DNA from: Micrococcaceae bacterium UBA4005
Lineage (GTDB): Bacteria; Actinomycetota; Actinomycetes; Actinomycetales; Micrococcaceae
Assembly (NCBI GenBank): GCA_002384315.1
Contig: DGBL01000141.1
Location: 1 to 9,147, forward strand
Length of the DNA: 9,147 nucleotides
Direction: 5' to 3'
The position numbers and the translations under genes are program-made. Positions within the stretch are counted from its first letter, which is position 1. Each line of letters opens with the position of its first letter. This document shows, in pieces, positions 1 through 6,863 of this stretch. The notes beneath the pieces are model-generated. The model searched no databases. It saw only the letters and a list, made by a program, of their open reading frames with translations, and was not told where the DNA came from.

Positions 1-405
1 CTCCGGAATCATGGGCATGTAGATGAGGACCCTGTCCCCCTTGCCAACACCCAGCGCGCGCAGCGCTCCAGCGCAGCGGGCGACGGCGTCACGGAGCTCG
101 CGATAGGTGTAGCGGTGGACCGATCCGAGCATCGCCGAATCGTAGATGAGGGCGAGCCTGTCCCCATGGCCGGCGTCGACATGCCGATCCACAGCGTTGT
201 AGCAGGTATTGAGCTGACCATCCGGGAACCACCCGTAGATCGGCTCCCGCGACGTATCGAGAACTTCACCCGGCTCCGATGACCAGCTCACAGCCTGGGC
301 AGCCTCGGCCCAGAAACCCTGCGGGTCTTGGACACTGCGCTGGTGCAGGCTTTTGTAGTCGTCGATAGAAATAGGTACTTCGGCGGTGCTCGATGTCGGG
401 TCCAC
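1..405 (-). CDS. prpE: Propionyl-CoA synthetase (propionate--CoA ligase), N-terminal 135 residues, runs off left edge
   Basis: This is the start of an acyl-CoA synthetase of the ANL (AMP-forming) superfamily that would activate propionate with ATP and CoA to propionyl-CoA, the entry step of the methylcitrate cycle. The visible part has the N-terminal ACS-type cap (YKSLHQRSVQDPQGFWAEAA, residues 17-36). It is followed by a block typical of PrpE rather than acetyl-CoA synthetase: LALIYDS near residue 84, a YTYREL segment near 99, and GVGKGDRVLIYMPMIPE at 119-135. The AMP-binding and C-terminal domains lie outside the window; family members are about 630 residues, so roughly four fifths is missing. 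The start is GTG at 405-403, chosen because a perfect GGAGGA (minus strand, 416-411) sits 5 nt upstream. It is divergent from gntR-prpDBC and shares their operator region. An acetyl-CoA synthetase paralogue is the alternative, made less likely by the prp neighbours. Confidence 0.9.
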   Translation of the reverse strand, partial: MDPTSSTAEVPISIDDYKSLHQRSVQDPQGFWAEAAQAVSWSSEPGEVLDTSREPIYGWFPDGQLNTCYNAVDRHVDAGHGDRLALIYDSAMLGSVHRYTYRELRDAVARCAGALRALGVGKGDRVLIYMPMIPE

Positions 406-438
406 GTTGATCCTCCGTGTCGATGCGGTGTGATGGCG

Positions 439-467
439 ATCATACTACGGCTCAGCACGTATCTCAG
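439..467 (-). promoter_or_regulatory. Probable prpE promoter
   Basis: On the minus strand there is a good -10 hexamer TATGAT (444-439), 17 nt downstream of a poor -35 candidate CTGAGA (467-462). The predicted transcription start near 432 leaves a short leader of about 27 nt before the prpE GTG, which has a strong Shine-Dalgarno sequence. The weak -35 suggests that activation or relief of repression matters here. The upstream TGTATACA palindrome (477-484) lies 10 bp above the -35. This is inferred from sequence match only. Confidence 0.5.
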
Positions 468-476
468 AACCAAATC

Positions 477-484
477 TGTATACA
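477..484. promoter_or_regulatory. Candidate GntR operator O1 (TGTATACA palindrome), prpE-proximal
   Basis: A perfect 8-bp palindrome, TGTATACA, lies in an AT-richer stretch between divergent prpE and gntR. An identical copy lies 63 bp away (540-547). Short palindromes centred on GTATAC or TATA-like cores with flanking GT/AC are typical of FadR/VanR-type GntR regulators, and the adjacent gene encodes such a regulator. This copy is immediately upstream of the predicted prpE -35 and about 37 bp upstream of the predicted -35 of the rightward operon. Binding is inferred, not shown. Confidence 0.65.
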
Positions 485-520
485 TAGGCCACTAAAAGAA
501 CGGCTTGGAACCGAGAAATC

Positions 521-549
521 TTGCGATAGGGGTATTTTGTGTATACATT
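521..549 (+). promoter_or_regulatory. Probable promoter of gntR-prpDBC
   Basis: A -35-like TTGCGA (521-526) is followed, after exactly 17 nt, by TACATT (544-549), which fits the actinobacterial TANNNT -10 pattern. The expected start of transcription near 556 leaves about 55 nt of leader before the regulator ATG at 611. The second TGTATACA palindrome (540-547) overlaps the -10 box, so a bound regulator would block RNA polymerase. This arrangement supports repression and autoregulation. Confidence 0.5.
540..547. promoter_or_regulatory. Candidate GntR operator O2 (TGTATACA palindrome) overlapping the -10 box
   Basis: This is the second identical TGTATACA palindrome. Its centre is 63 bp from that of the first copy, about six turns of B-DNA, so both sites face the same side of the helix. 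It overlaps four bases of the candidate -10 box (544-549) of the rightward operon. The placement fits a repressor site for the downstream GntR protein, with possible cooperative binding or looping to O1. The role is inferred from position, symmetry and duplication. Confidence 0.65.
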
Positions 550-610
550 TGGGGAGTGTCTGGGTAGTACACCCGATCACCCCACCATCACCAGCGCCGG
601 AAGGGAAGAG

Positions 611-1288
611 ATGCGCGCCAGCGACATCGCCTACAGATCCCTCCGTGCTGACATCATCGACGGAAAGCTGCCACCGGGCACGGTCTTGGCCGAAGTGGAA
701 CAAGCTGCCCGGCTGGGTATCTCCCGCACCCCCTTGCGCGAGGCGCTCTCGCGGCTGTCCTCCGAAGGCCTCACCACGCCGCATCAGGGCCGCGGCGTGG
801 TGGTGACCGACATATCGCTGGACCAGCTGGAGGACCTCTTCGCGGTGCGACTGCCCCTTGAGTGTGCAGCCGTGGAGCTGGCGACCGCACGGGCCGACCC
901 GGAAATCTTCACCGAGTTGGCAGAACGGTTCGCCTCGGCATCGAGACTGATCGACGCCGGTGGAACCACCCAGCACGGGTACTACGCGCTCGTCGGCGAA
1001 CTGGACGCGGCGATCGACCTCGCGGTGGCCAATCCGTATCTTCTCCAGGCGCAACGCCAACTGCGCACCCATCTAGTCCGGATCCGACGGCTATCCCACG
1101 ACAACCCGGACCGCCTCCTGACCTCTGCCGCTGAACACGCCCAGATCGCGTGCGCAATCGCGGCCCGCGACCCGCGGCTGGCTGTCGCCGCCACCCAAGT
1201 CCACCTCCACAACAGTCTCCGACACCTGCTGGCGTCGGCGCAGCACTCCAGGCCATCCGTATCCCGAGAGGACATCCTTCATGGTTAA
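611..1288 (+). CDS. GntR-family (FCD subfamily) regulator, probable local regulator of the prp genes
   Basis: This 225-residue regulator has an N-terminal winged helix-turn-helix (about residues 6-67) with the classic GntR signatures: [17 protein letters not shown] at 7-23, [17 protein letters not shown] at 38-54 and the wing GRGVVV at 60-65. An all-helical FCD effector domain follows (about 72-212). FCD domains normally bind a metal and a small carboxylate; here a methylcitrate-cycle intermediate is the natural guess. Two of the four usual metal ligands are kept (H176 in AEHAQI, H198), but the expected D-x3-H pair is V128 and D132. The ATG at 611 is preferred over an in-frame GTG at 539: it has a strong purine-rich SD (GGAAGGGAAG, 599-608), the length fits the family, and the GTG lies upstream of the predicted transcription start. 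The 3' end overlaps prpD by 8 bp (ATGGTTAA), implying translational coupling and co-transcription with the genes it likely controls. Confidence 0.88.
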   Translation: MRASDIAYRSLRADIIDGKLPPGTVLAEVEQAARLGISRTPLREALSRLSSEGLTTPHQGRGVVVTDISLDQLEDLFAVRLPLECAAVELATARADPEIFTELAERFASASRLIDAGGTTQHGYYALVGELDAAIDLAVANPYLLQAQRQLRTHLVRIRRLSHDNPDRLLTSAAEHAQIACAIAARDPRLAVAATQVHLHNSLRHLLASAQHSRPSVSREDILHG

Positions 1289-2801
1289 TCTGCATCCCTT
1301 GCGCGTTTACCGCAGCAACGAAAACCTGCCGGCCACCGAACAACTGGCCTACAAAATGGCCCAGGTGGCCACCGACCCGGTGGCGGTAACCGCCGAAGTC
1401 ACCGACATGGTCATCAACCGGATCATCGACAACGCCTCCGTAGCGCTGGCGTCCCTGAACCGCGCGCCCGTCGCAGCGGCCCGGGCACAGGCCGAAGCCC
1501 ACCAGGTCTCGCGCCATGGCAGCGGCGCCCTGGTCTTCGGCAGCACTGCACTGTCCTCCCCGGAATGGGCGGCCTGGGCCAACGGCGTCGCCGTGCGCGA
1601 ACTCGACTACCACGACACATTCCTCGCAGCCGACTATTCCCACCCAGGGGATAACATCCCTCCCATCCTCGCAGTGGCCCAGCACCGCGGCGCATCCGGA
1701 GCGGACCTGCTGCGCGGCATAGCGACCGGCTACGAACTGCAGGTCAACCTGGTCAAGGCCATCTGCCTGCACAAACACAAGATCGACCACGTAGCCCATC
1801 TGGGTCCCTCCGCCGCGGCGGGCATTGGAACTCTCCTCGGGCTCGATGCCGAAACCATCTTCCACGCGATCGGGCAGGCACTGCACACCACCACCGCCAC
1901 CCGCCAGTCCCGCAAGGGGGAGATCTCCACCTGGAAGGCGCATGCCCCGGCCTTCGCTGGAAAAATGGCCGTCGAATCCGTGGATCGCGCGATGCGCGGC
2001 CAGACTTCCCCCACCCCGATCTATGAGGGTGAGGACGCCGTCATCGCGTGGATGCTCGACGGTCCCGATGCCGCCTACAGTGTTCCGCTGCCCGCTCCTG
2101 GAGAGGCCAAACTCGCTATCTTGGACACCTACACCAAAGAGCACTCGGCTGAATACCAGGCCCAGGCATGGATTGATTTGGCCCGGAAGCTTCACCACGA
2201 ACATCCCGAGGCCGGTGACCCCGAACAGGTCCAGGACATCAGGATCCACACCTCCCACCACACCCACTATGTGATCGGATCCGGAGCCAACGACCCGCAG
2301 AAGTATGATCCAAAAGCTTCCCGCGAAACGCTGGACCACTCTATTCCCTACATTTTCACCGTCGCCCTGCAGGACGGTTCCTGGCACCACGTCGACTCCT
2401 ACGCACCCTCCCGCGCCAGCCGCCCGGACACCGTGAAGTTGTGGGGGAAAGTCACCACCCAAGAGGACCCCGAATGGACGCGCCGCTACCACTCGCTGGA
2501 TATCGCGGAGAAAGCCTTCGGCGGCCGGGTTGAGATCACACTCACCGACGGGACCGTCATCACCGACGAGATAGCGGTCGCCGATGCCCACCCGCTCGGA
2601 GCCCGGCCGTTCGCCCGCGCACAGTACGTCGCGAAGCTGCGCACCCTGGCCCAGGGGGTCGTGGAGGACGCCGAACTGGAACGCTTCCTCAGCGCCGTCG
2701 AGCGCCTGCCGGAGCTGAGTGCAGGCTCGCTCAATGAGCTGAACATCCAGGCTCGGCCGGGCTACCTCGTGGATGCCCAGGCGCCCGCGGGCCTTTTCTA
2801 G
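1281..2801 (+). CDS. prpD: 2-methylcitrate dehydratase (MmgE/PrpD family)
   Basis: This encodes a cytoplasmic 506-residue cofactor-independent dehydratase that removes water from 2-methylcitrate to give 2-methyl-cis-aconitate; aconitase would normally rehydrate that product to 2-methylisocitrate. The length matches actinobacterial PrpD proteins. Characteristic blocks are visible: [19 protein letters not shown] at 107-125, a conserved active-site stretch of the MmgE/PrpD fold, [16 protein letters not shown] near 173-188, and [20 protein letters not shown] near 208-227. The ATG lies inside the last codons of the regulator gene (8-bp overlap), with a GAGAGGA ribosome site at 1266-1272. It is followed after 31 bp by prpB. 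The close relative cis-aconitate decarboxylase shares this fold, but the prpB and prpC neighbours make the dehydratase assignment the better one. Confidence 0.95.
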   Translation: MVNLHPLRVYRSNENLPATEQLAYKMAQVATDPVAVTAEVTDMVINRIIDNASVALASLNRAPVAAARAQAEAHQVSRHGSGALVFGSTALSSPEWAAWANGVAVRELDYHDTFLAADYSHPGDNIPPILAVAQHRGASGADLLRGIATGYELQVNLVKAICLHKHKIDHVAHLGPSAAAGIGTLLGLDAETIFHAIGQALHTTTATRQSRKGEISTWKAHAPAFAGKMAVESVDRAMRGQTSPTPIYEGEDAVIAWMLDGPDAAYSVPLPAPGEAKLAILDTYTKEHSAEYQAQAWIDLARKLHHEHPEAGDPEQVQDIRIHTSHHTHYVIGSGANDPQKYDPKASRETLDHSIPYIFTVALQDGSWHHVDSYAPSRASRPDTVKLWGKVTTQEDPEWTRRYHSLDIAEKAFGGRVEITLTDGTVITDEIAVADAHPLGARPFARAQYVAKLRTLAQGVVEDAELERFLSAVERLPELSAGSLNELNIQARPGYLVDAQAPAGLF

Positions 2802-2832
2802 ACCACCCCACCCAGCTCCAGGAAGGATCCAC

Positions 2833-3738
2833 ATGCTGTACTCAACGCGTACCCCGGAACAAAAACGGCAGGCCCTGCGGGATTCCCTGGCGTCCGGCAC
2901 CCTCCAGCAATTCCCCGGAGCATTCAATCCGCTCTCCGCCCGCCTGATTGAAGACAAGGGATTCCAGGGGGTTTACATTTCCGGGGCGGTGCTGGCCAAT
3001 GACCTGGGGCTGCCGGATATCGGGCTGACGACGCTGACCGAGGTCGCCCAGCGTGCCGGGCAGATTGCCCGCATGACTGACCTGCCCTCGATTGTCGACG
3101 CGGACACCGGTTTTGGTGAACCCATGAATGTCGCCCGGACCATCCAGGAACTGGAAAACGCGGGTTTGGCCGGTTGTCACATTGAGGACCAGTTCAATCC
3201 CAAACGGTGTGGGCACCTGGACGGGAAAAACGTCGTCGACCTCGACACGGCCGTGAAGCGGATCCGCGCCGCCGCGGACGCCCGCCGGGACCCGAACTTC
3301 CTGATCATGGCACGCACGGACATTCGGGGCACCGATAGCCTGGGTGCGGCGCAAGAGCGGGCCCGCGCGCTGGTCGAGGCTGGCGCGGACGCGATTTTCC
3401 CCGAGGCGATGCGTGATCTTGAGGAATTCCGGGCGATCCGGGACGCCGTTGACGTGCCGGTCCTGGCCAACATGACGGAATTTGGCAAGAGCGAACTGTT
3501 CACGGCGGCCGAGCTGCACGCGGCGGGCGTGACAATAGTCATCTACCCAGTCACCCTCCTGCGCAGCGCGATGGGGGCCGCCGAGCGTACGCTGGAAACC
3601 ATCAGATCCACCGGCTCGCAACAGGATGCTGTGCCCGCCATGCAGACGCGGGCCCGGCTGTACGAGCTCGTGGACTACGAGGCGTACAACCGGTTCGATT
3701 CCTCCGTGTTCAATTTCCAGGTCCCCGGCCTGCACTAG
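2833..3738 (+). CDS. prpB: 2-methylisocitrate lyase
   Basis: This 301-residue member of the isocitrate lyase/PEP mutase superfamily (TIM barrel) splits 2-methylisocitrate into pyruvate and succinate, the last step of the methylcitrate cycle. Visible motifs are the metal-binding DADTGFGEP (89-97), HIEDQ (116-120), the catalytic-loop signature KRCGH (124-128, active Cys126), and ARTD (160-163). KRCGH is the motif of this family and superfamily length and order are normal, so the enzyme looks intact. I chose the ATG at 2833 rather than an in-frame ATG 60 bp upstream because GGAAGGA (2821-2827) lies 5 nt before it and the upstream one would overlap prpD. It sits between prpD (31-bp gap) and prpC (61-bp gap), almost certainly in the same transcript. 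An isocitrate lyase is a less likely reading, because those are longer. Confidence 0.95.
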   Translation: MLYSTRTPEQKRQALRDSLASGTLQQFPGAFNPLSARLIEDKGFQGVYISGAVLANDLGLPDIGLTTLTEVAQRAGQIARMTDLPSIVDADTGFGEPMNVARTIQELENAGLAGCHIEDQFNPKRCGHLDGKNVVDLDTAVKRIRAAADARRDPNFLIMARTDIRGTDSLGAAQERARALVEAGADAIFPEAMRDLEEFRAIRDAVDVPVLANMTEFGKSELFTAAELHAAGVTIVIYPVTLLRSAMGAAERTLETIRSTGSQQDAVPAMQTRARLYELVDYEAYNRFDSSVFNFQVPGLH

Positions 3739-3799
3739 GAATCTGAACCTTTCAGCAACAAGCGACGAACGACACAAGCACTGAACAAAGGAGTCCACT

Positions 3800-4939
3800 G
3801 TGACGGAGCAACAGATTCATAAGGGCCTGGCGGGCGTTGTGGTGGACCACACCGCGGTATCGAAAGTGAACCCGGAGACCAACTCCCTGCTGTACCGCGG
3901 CTATCCTGTCCAGGAACTCTCCGCCCGCTGCGCATTTGAGGAAGTCGCCTACCTGCTCTGGCACGGGGAACTGCCCACCGCCGACCAGCTGACGGCGTTC
4001 ACGCAGTTCGAACGCTCGCACCGGGTGCTGGCCGGAAACGTCCGCAAGGCTATTGACCTGCTGCCGCTGGACTGCCACCCCATGGACGTCGGGCGGACCG
4101 CGATGTCGGTCATGGGCGCGAACCACGCGTTGGCCGGGGATAACTCTCCGGAGGCCAACCAGCGCAAATCCGAGGAAATGTTCGCCGCCTTCCCCGCAGT
4201 CGTCGCCTATGACCAGCGGCGCCGTCGGGGGCAGGATGTGATCGAGCCGCGCGAAGACCTCGGCTATTCGGCGAACTTCCTCTGGATGACCTTCGGGGAG
4301 GAAGCCCCCGAACCCGTAGTGAACGCTTTCAACGTGTCGATGGTGCTCTACGCTGAGCACTCCTTCAATGCCTCCACTTTCACAGCCCGGGTCATTGCCT
4401 CAACGCTCTCCGATCTGCACTCGGCGGTAACCGGTGCCATCGGAGCGCTCAAGGGCCCGCTCCACGGCGGCGCGAACGAGGCTGTCATGCACACCTTCCA
4501 CGAGATCGGAATCCGTCCCGAAGAAACCGAGGAACAGGCCGCAGTGCGCGCCAAAGCCTGGATGGAAGACGCCCTGACGCAGAAGAAAAAAGTCATGGGC
4601 TTCGGGCACCGGGTGTACAAGAACGGCGACTCGCGGGTGCCGACTATGAAGGCGGCACTGGATGCGATGGTCGCCCACTACGGCCGCGAGGAGATCCTCG
4701 GCCTGTACAGCGGACTCGAACGGGCCATGCAGGAAGCGAAAAACATCAAACCGAATCTCGACTATCCCGCCGGGCCCACCTACCACCTCATGGGCTTCGA
4801 CACCGAAATGTTCACGCCACTGTTTATCGCAGCACGCATTACCGGCTGGACAGCACACATCATGGAGCAGCTGGCATCCAACTCACTGATCCGCCCCTTA
4901 AGCGCCTATAACGGCCCGGAGGAACGCCACCTACCCTGA
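3800..4939 (+). CDS. prpC: 2-methylcitrate synthase (citrate synthase family)
   Basis: This 379-residue citrate-synthase-family enzyme condenses propionyl-CoA with oxaloacetate to form 2-methylcitrate. The catalytic set is complete: His222 in GPLHGGANEA (219-228), His270 in MGFGHRVYK (266-274) and Asp321 in NLDYPAGP (319-326). The substrate-binding AEHSFNASTF block is at 185-194, and the usual C-terminal RPLSAYNGPEER is at 365-376. The size fits the short PrpC/type II-like actinobacterial enzymes rather than the longer GltA. The start is GTG at 3800, selected because AAAGGAG (3787-3793) sits 6 nt upstream. It is the last gene of the prp operon. Its stop lies 9 bp inside the tail of the convergent phosphatidyltransferase gene, leaving no room for a separate terminator. 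A generic citrate synthase is the alternative, and the operon context favours PrpC. Confidence 0.93.
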   Translation: MTEQQIHKGLAGVVVDHTAVSKVNPETNSLLYRGYPVQELSARCAFEEVAYLLWHGELPTADQLTAFTQFERSHRVLAGNVRKAIDLLPLDCHPMDVGRTAMSVMGANHALAGDNSPEANQRKSEEMFAAFPAVVAYDQRRRRGQDVIEPREDLGYSANFLWMTFGEEAPEPVVNAFNVSMVLYAEHSFNASTFTARVIASTLSDLHSAVTGAIGALKGPLHGGANEAVMHTFHEIGIRPEETEEQAAVRAKAWMEDALTQKKKVMGFGHRVYKNGDSRVPTMKAALDAMVAHYGREEILGLYSGLERAMQEAKNIKPNLDYPAGPTYHLMGFDTEMFTPLFIAARITGWTAHIMEQLASNSLIRPLSAYNGPEERHLP

Positions 4940-5683
4940 CCCGGGCAACACTGGCTCGCCCCGTTGGGGCGCCGCCCGACTGGAGGCCCGTTCCAGGTGC
5001 ACGATGTCGCGCCCGAAAGAGGCACCGAGCAGCGCCAACGCCGCGGCGAGCACGGCAGTGGCGAGGGCCACCGGCACAAACGGCGCAAGCGCGACGGCGA
5101 GCGCAGCCCCCTGCAGTGCTGCGGTGACGCGCCGGAACTGGCTGAATTCCAGCGGAGCCCGAAGGGCCGGGCGCCACCAGGACGCCGCCACGAACAGATA
5201 GCGCATCAGCCCGATCAGAGCCGCCCACCACCCCACCGTCAGCGCCGCCGGAACGGAGAGCACCAGCAGCAGGATCGCATCTGTTTCCATATCCAGCCGC
5301 GCCCCATCCGCAGAGGCTGTACCGGTGCGGCGGGCTACCAGTCCGTCTACGGCGTCCAAGAGCAGCGCCGGGACGGCCAGGACGATCAGCCACCAGGACC
5401 GCAAGGGGACACTGCCCCACAATGCAAGGACTATGAGGGTAGCGCAGCCGCCAGCCAGGACCGCACGGAGCAGCGTCACCCTGTCCGCAGGCCCGGAGAA
5501 GGACGGACGCCGACGCACCACACTGGCGACGGCGCCTGCCACCAGGGTCAGGCCCGTGACGAACGCGGCAGCGTTGACAGCCTCGCGCGAATCAGTGAGG
5601 GAGACTAACAGGATCGCGACGCCAGCAAACCCCAGTAGCGAAAACAGTCCGTCCAGGATCGCGCGTTTACCAGCTCCGTGCAT
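4931..5683 (-). CDS. CDP-alcohol phosphatidyltransferase family membrane protein
   Basis: This encodes a 250-residue integral membrane enzyme of the family that moves a phosphatidyl or other phosphoalcohol group from a CDP-alcohol to a hydroxyl acceptor. The full catalytic signature is present: D110-x2-D113-G-x2-A-R-x8-G127-x3-D131-x3-D135 (DAVDGLVARR then GARLDMETD). These are the aspartates that hold two divalent metals. About six hydrophobic helices are visible (roughly 11-30, 38-56, 70-90, 96-112, 136-170 and 186-220), and the polar C-terminus is presumably cytoplasmic. The acceptor cannot be read from the sequence. Two adjacent ATGs exist: an AGGAGG (5693-5688) is 4 nt from the ATG at 5683 but only 1 nt from the one at 5686, so 5683 is chosen. 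It overlaps prpC tail-to-tail by 9 bp and is divergent from the dehydrogenase operon, to which it may belong functionally. Phosphatidylglycerophosphate or phosphatidylinositol-type synthases are alternatives, but the hallmarks of those subfamilies are not evident. Confidence 0.88.
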   Translation of the reverse strand: MHGAGKRAILDGLFSLLGFAGVAILLVSLTDSREAVNAAAFVTGLTLVAGAVASVVRRRPSFSGPADRVTLLRAVLAGGCATLIVLALWGSVPLRSWWLIVLAVPALLLDAVDGLVARRTGTASADGARLDMETDAILLLVLSVPAALTVGWWAALIGLMRYLFVAASWWRPALRAPLEFSQFRRVTAALQGAALAVALAPFVPVALATAVLAAALALLGASFGRDIVHLERASSRAAPQRGEPVLPGSG

Positions 5684-5724
5684 CATGCCTCCTGTAGTGC
5701 TGATGGGGAGGTGCGTGGACCCAC

Positions 5725-5730
5725 ATTTTA
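5725..5730 (-). promoter_or_regulatory. Candidate -10 box for the phosphatidyltransferase gene
   Basis: On the minus strand TAAAAT (5730-5725) differs from TATAAT at one position and stands out in a very GC-rich 165-bp divergent spacer (5684-5848). No good -35 is seen 16-18 bp upstream (GACGCA at 17). The predicted start near 5718 gives a leader of roughly 35 nt. The rest of the spacer shows no clear operator palindrome or terminator. Confidence 0.4.
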
Positions 5731-5835
5731 GCTCAGGAACCCTACGATGCGTCCGGCCGCGGCGCTCGGCTCCGGCGGGCGGCGGGAAGCGGCCGGCCCG
5801 GAGGGGTATCGCACGGCAAGCGTTGACCCCCGGGG

Positions 5836-5841
5836 CATAAT
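5836..5841 (+). promoter_or_regulatory. Candidate -10 box giving a leaderless dehydrogenase transcript
   Basis: CATAAT (5836-5841) ends 7 nt before the dehydrogenase ATG at 5849, so transcription would start at or within a base of the start codon. The only Shine-Dalgarno-like bases (GAAGG, 5843-5847) are 1 nt from the ATG, too close to work. No convincing -35 lies at the right distance; a TTGACC at 5823-5828 is only 7 nt upstream of CATAAT. Leaderless mRNAs are common in actinobacteria. This is a positional inference. Confidence 0.4.
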
Positions 5842-5848
5842 CGAAGGT

Positions 5849-6856
5849 ATGCCGCTGCCTTCCACTCCGCTCCCGCAGGCCCGCGCCTACTGGTCCACCG
5901 CACCTGGGTGCGGGGAGATCCGGCCGGCGCCGCTGCCAGCGCCCGGGCCTGCGGAGGCCCTGGTCCGCGCCACCCACTCGGGGATCAGCCGCGGCACCGA
6001 ACTGCTGGTTCACCGCGGCAAGGTTCCGCCGGCGATCGCCGACCACCTGCGCGCCCCGTTCCAGGAGGGAGACTTTTCCGGACCGGTGAAATACGGGTAC
6101 CTATCCGTCGGGGTGGTGGAGGCCGGGCCTTCCGACATGCTGGGAAAACGGGTGTTCTCCCTCTTCCCCCACCAGGACCGCTATGTGGTTCCGGTGGATT
6201 CACTGACCCTGGTTCCTGCCGGTGTTCCCAGTGCCCGCGCGGTTCTTGCGGGCGCGGTGGAGACGGCGGTAAACGCATTATGGGATTCCGGCCCGCGCAT
6301 CGGCGACCGGGTCGCCGTCGTTGGAGCAGGGATGATCGGTGCGGCGCTGGCCGCGCTGCTTGCCCGCCACCCGCTGTCCCGGCTCCAGCTACTGGACCCG
6401 AACCCGACACGGCGGAACCTTGCCGGAACACTTGGCCTTGAGGTCGTGGACCCAGAGGAGGGACTCGGGGACTGCGATCTTGTGTACCACTGTTCGGCGA
6501 CCTCCGCCGGGCTGGCCCGGTCGCTGGAATTGCTCGGGTTCGAGGGTGAGGTGATCGAACTGTCCTGGTTCGGACTCGACGATCCGCAGGTTCCACTCGG
6601 ATCCCACTTCCACTCCCAGCGTCTGGCGATCCGGGCAAGCCAAGTCGGATCCGTCGCCCCGGCCCGCCGTGCCCGGCGCACCGTACAGGACCGGCTGGCC
6701 CTGGCGTTGACACTGCTGGAGGATCCGGCCTTCGATGCGCTGCTGAGCGGTTCCGCTCCGTTCGATGAGCTGCCCTCAGTCATGCGGCGCATTGACGCGG
6801 GAACGCTCGATCCGCTCTGCCATGTCATCACCTATCCGCCTGCCCCCGCCGACTAG
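5849..6856 (+). CDS. Medium-chain (MDR) dehydrogenase, zinc-less, BchC-like
   Basis: This 335-residue MDR-superfamily oxidoreductase has an N-terminal GroES-like part with SGISRGTELLVHRG (44-57), FQEGDFSGPVKYGYLSVGVVE (71-91) and FSLFPHQDRYVVP (103-115). A Rossmann domain follows, with VAVVGAGMIG (155-164; GxGxxG) and an acidic D183 at the end of the second strand that favours NAD over NADP. SGISRGTE and KYGY resemble the bacteriochlorophyllide dehydrogenase (BchC) branch. The catalytic zinc Cys is replaced by Ser48 (ISRGTE instead of ICGTD), no GHE motif is seen, and the four-Cys structural zinc loop is absent, so a zinc-independent hydride transfer is expected. ATG 5849 is preferred to an ATG 102 bp upstream because the family-like sequence (ARAYWSTAPG) begins just after it. 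It heads an operon with the PTPS-like gene 7 bp downstream. The substrate is unknown; a pterin or sugar-linked alcohol is a guess from neighbours. Confidence 0.82.
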   Translation: MPLPSTPLPQARAYWSTAPGCGEIRPAPLPAPGPAEALVRATHSGISRGTELLVHRGKVPPAIADHLRAPFQEGDFSGPVKYGYLSVGVVEAGPSDMLGKRVFSLFPHQDRYVVPVDSLTLVPAGVPSARAVLAGAVETAVNALWDSGPRIGDRVAVVGAGMIGAALAALLARHPLSRLQLLDPNPTRRNLAGTLGLEVVDPEEGLGDCDLVYHCSATSAGLARSLELLGFEGEVIELSWFGLDDPQVPLGSHFHSQRLAIRASQVGSVAPARRARRTVQDRLALALTLLEDPAFDALLSGSAPFDELPSVMRRIDAGTLDPLCHVITYPPAPAD

Positions 6857-6863
6857 GAGCACC

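Noticed and set aside
539..610. GTG at 539 as start of the GntR regulator, adding 24 residues
   Set aside because: It overlaps the operator and -10 box and would lie upstream of the predicted transcription start. The family begins near the ATG at 611, which has a better ribosome site. An AGGGG at 528-532 keeps it from being fully excluded.
909..2957. Long 682-codon open frame on the minus strand across gntR and prpD
   Set aside because: It is antisense to well-recognised gntR and prpD. Its translation is low-complexity Gly/Arg/Val-rich with no known motif, and such long shadow frames are expected in high-GC coding DNA.
3739..3799. Possible separate promoter or terminator in the 61-bp prpB-prpC gap
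   Set aside because: No stem-loop with a T-run and no -10/-35 pair with acceptable spacing was found; the gap only holds the prpC ribosome site.
5823..5828. TTGACC as the -35 box for the dehydrogenase promoter
   Set aside because: It is only 7 nt upstream of CATAAT, and the hexamer at the correct 17-nt spacing (GGTATG) contains the start codon and is a poor -10.
5687..6046. N-terminal extension of the phosphatidyltransferase up to 6046 on the minus strand
   Set aside because: It would run antisense through the divergent promoter region and into the dehydrogenase gene. The sequence is Arg/Pro-rich and non-membrane-like, and AGGAGG sits right before the ATG pair at 5686/5683.
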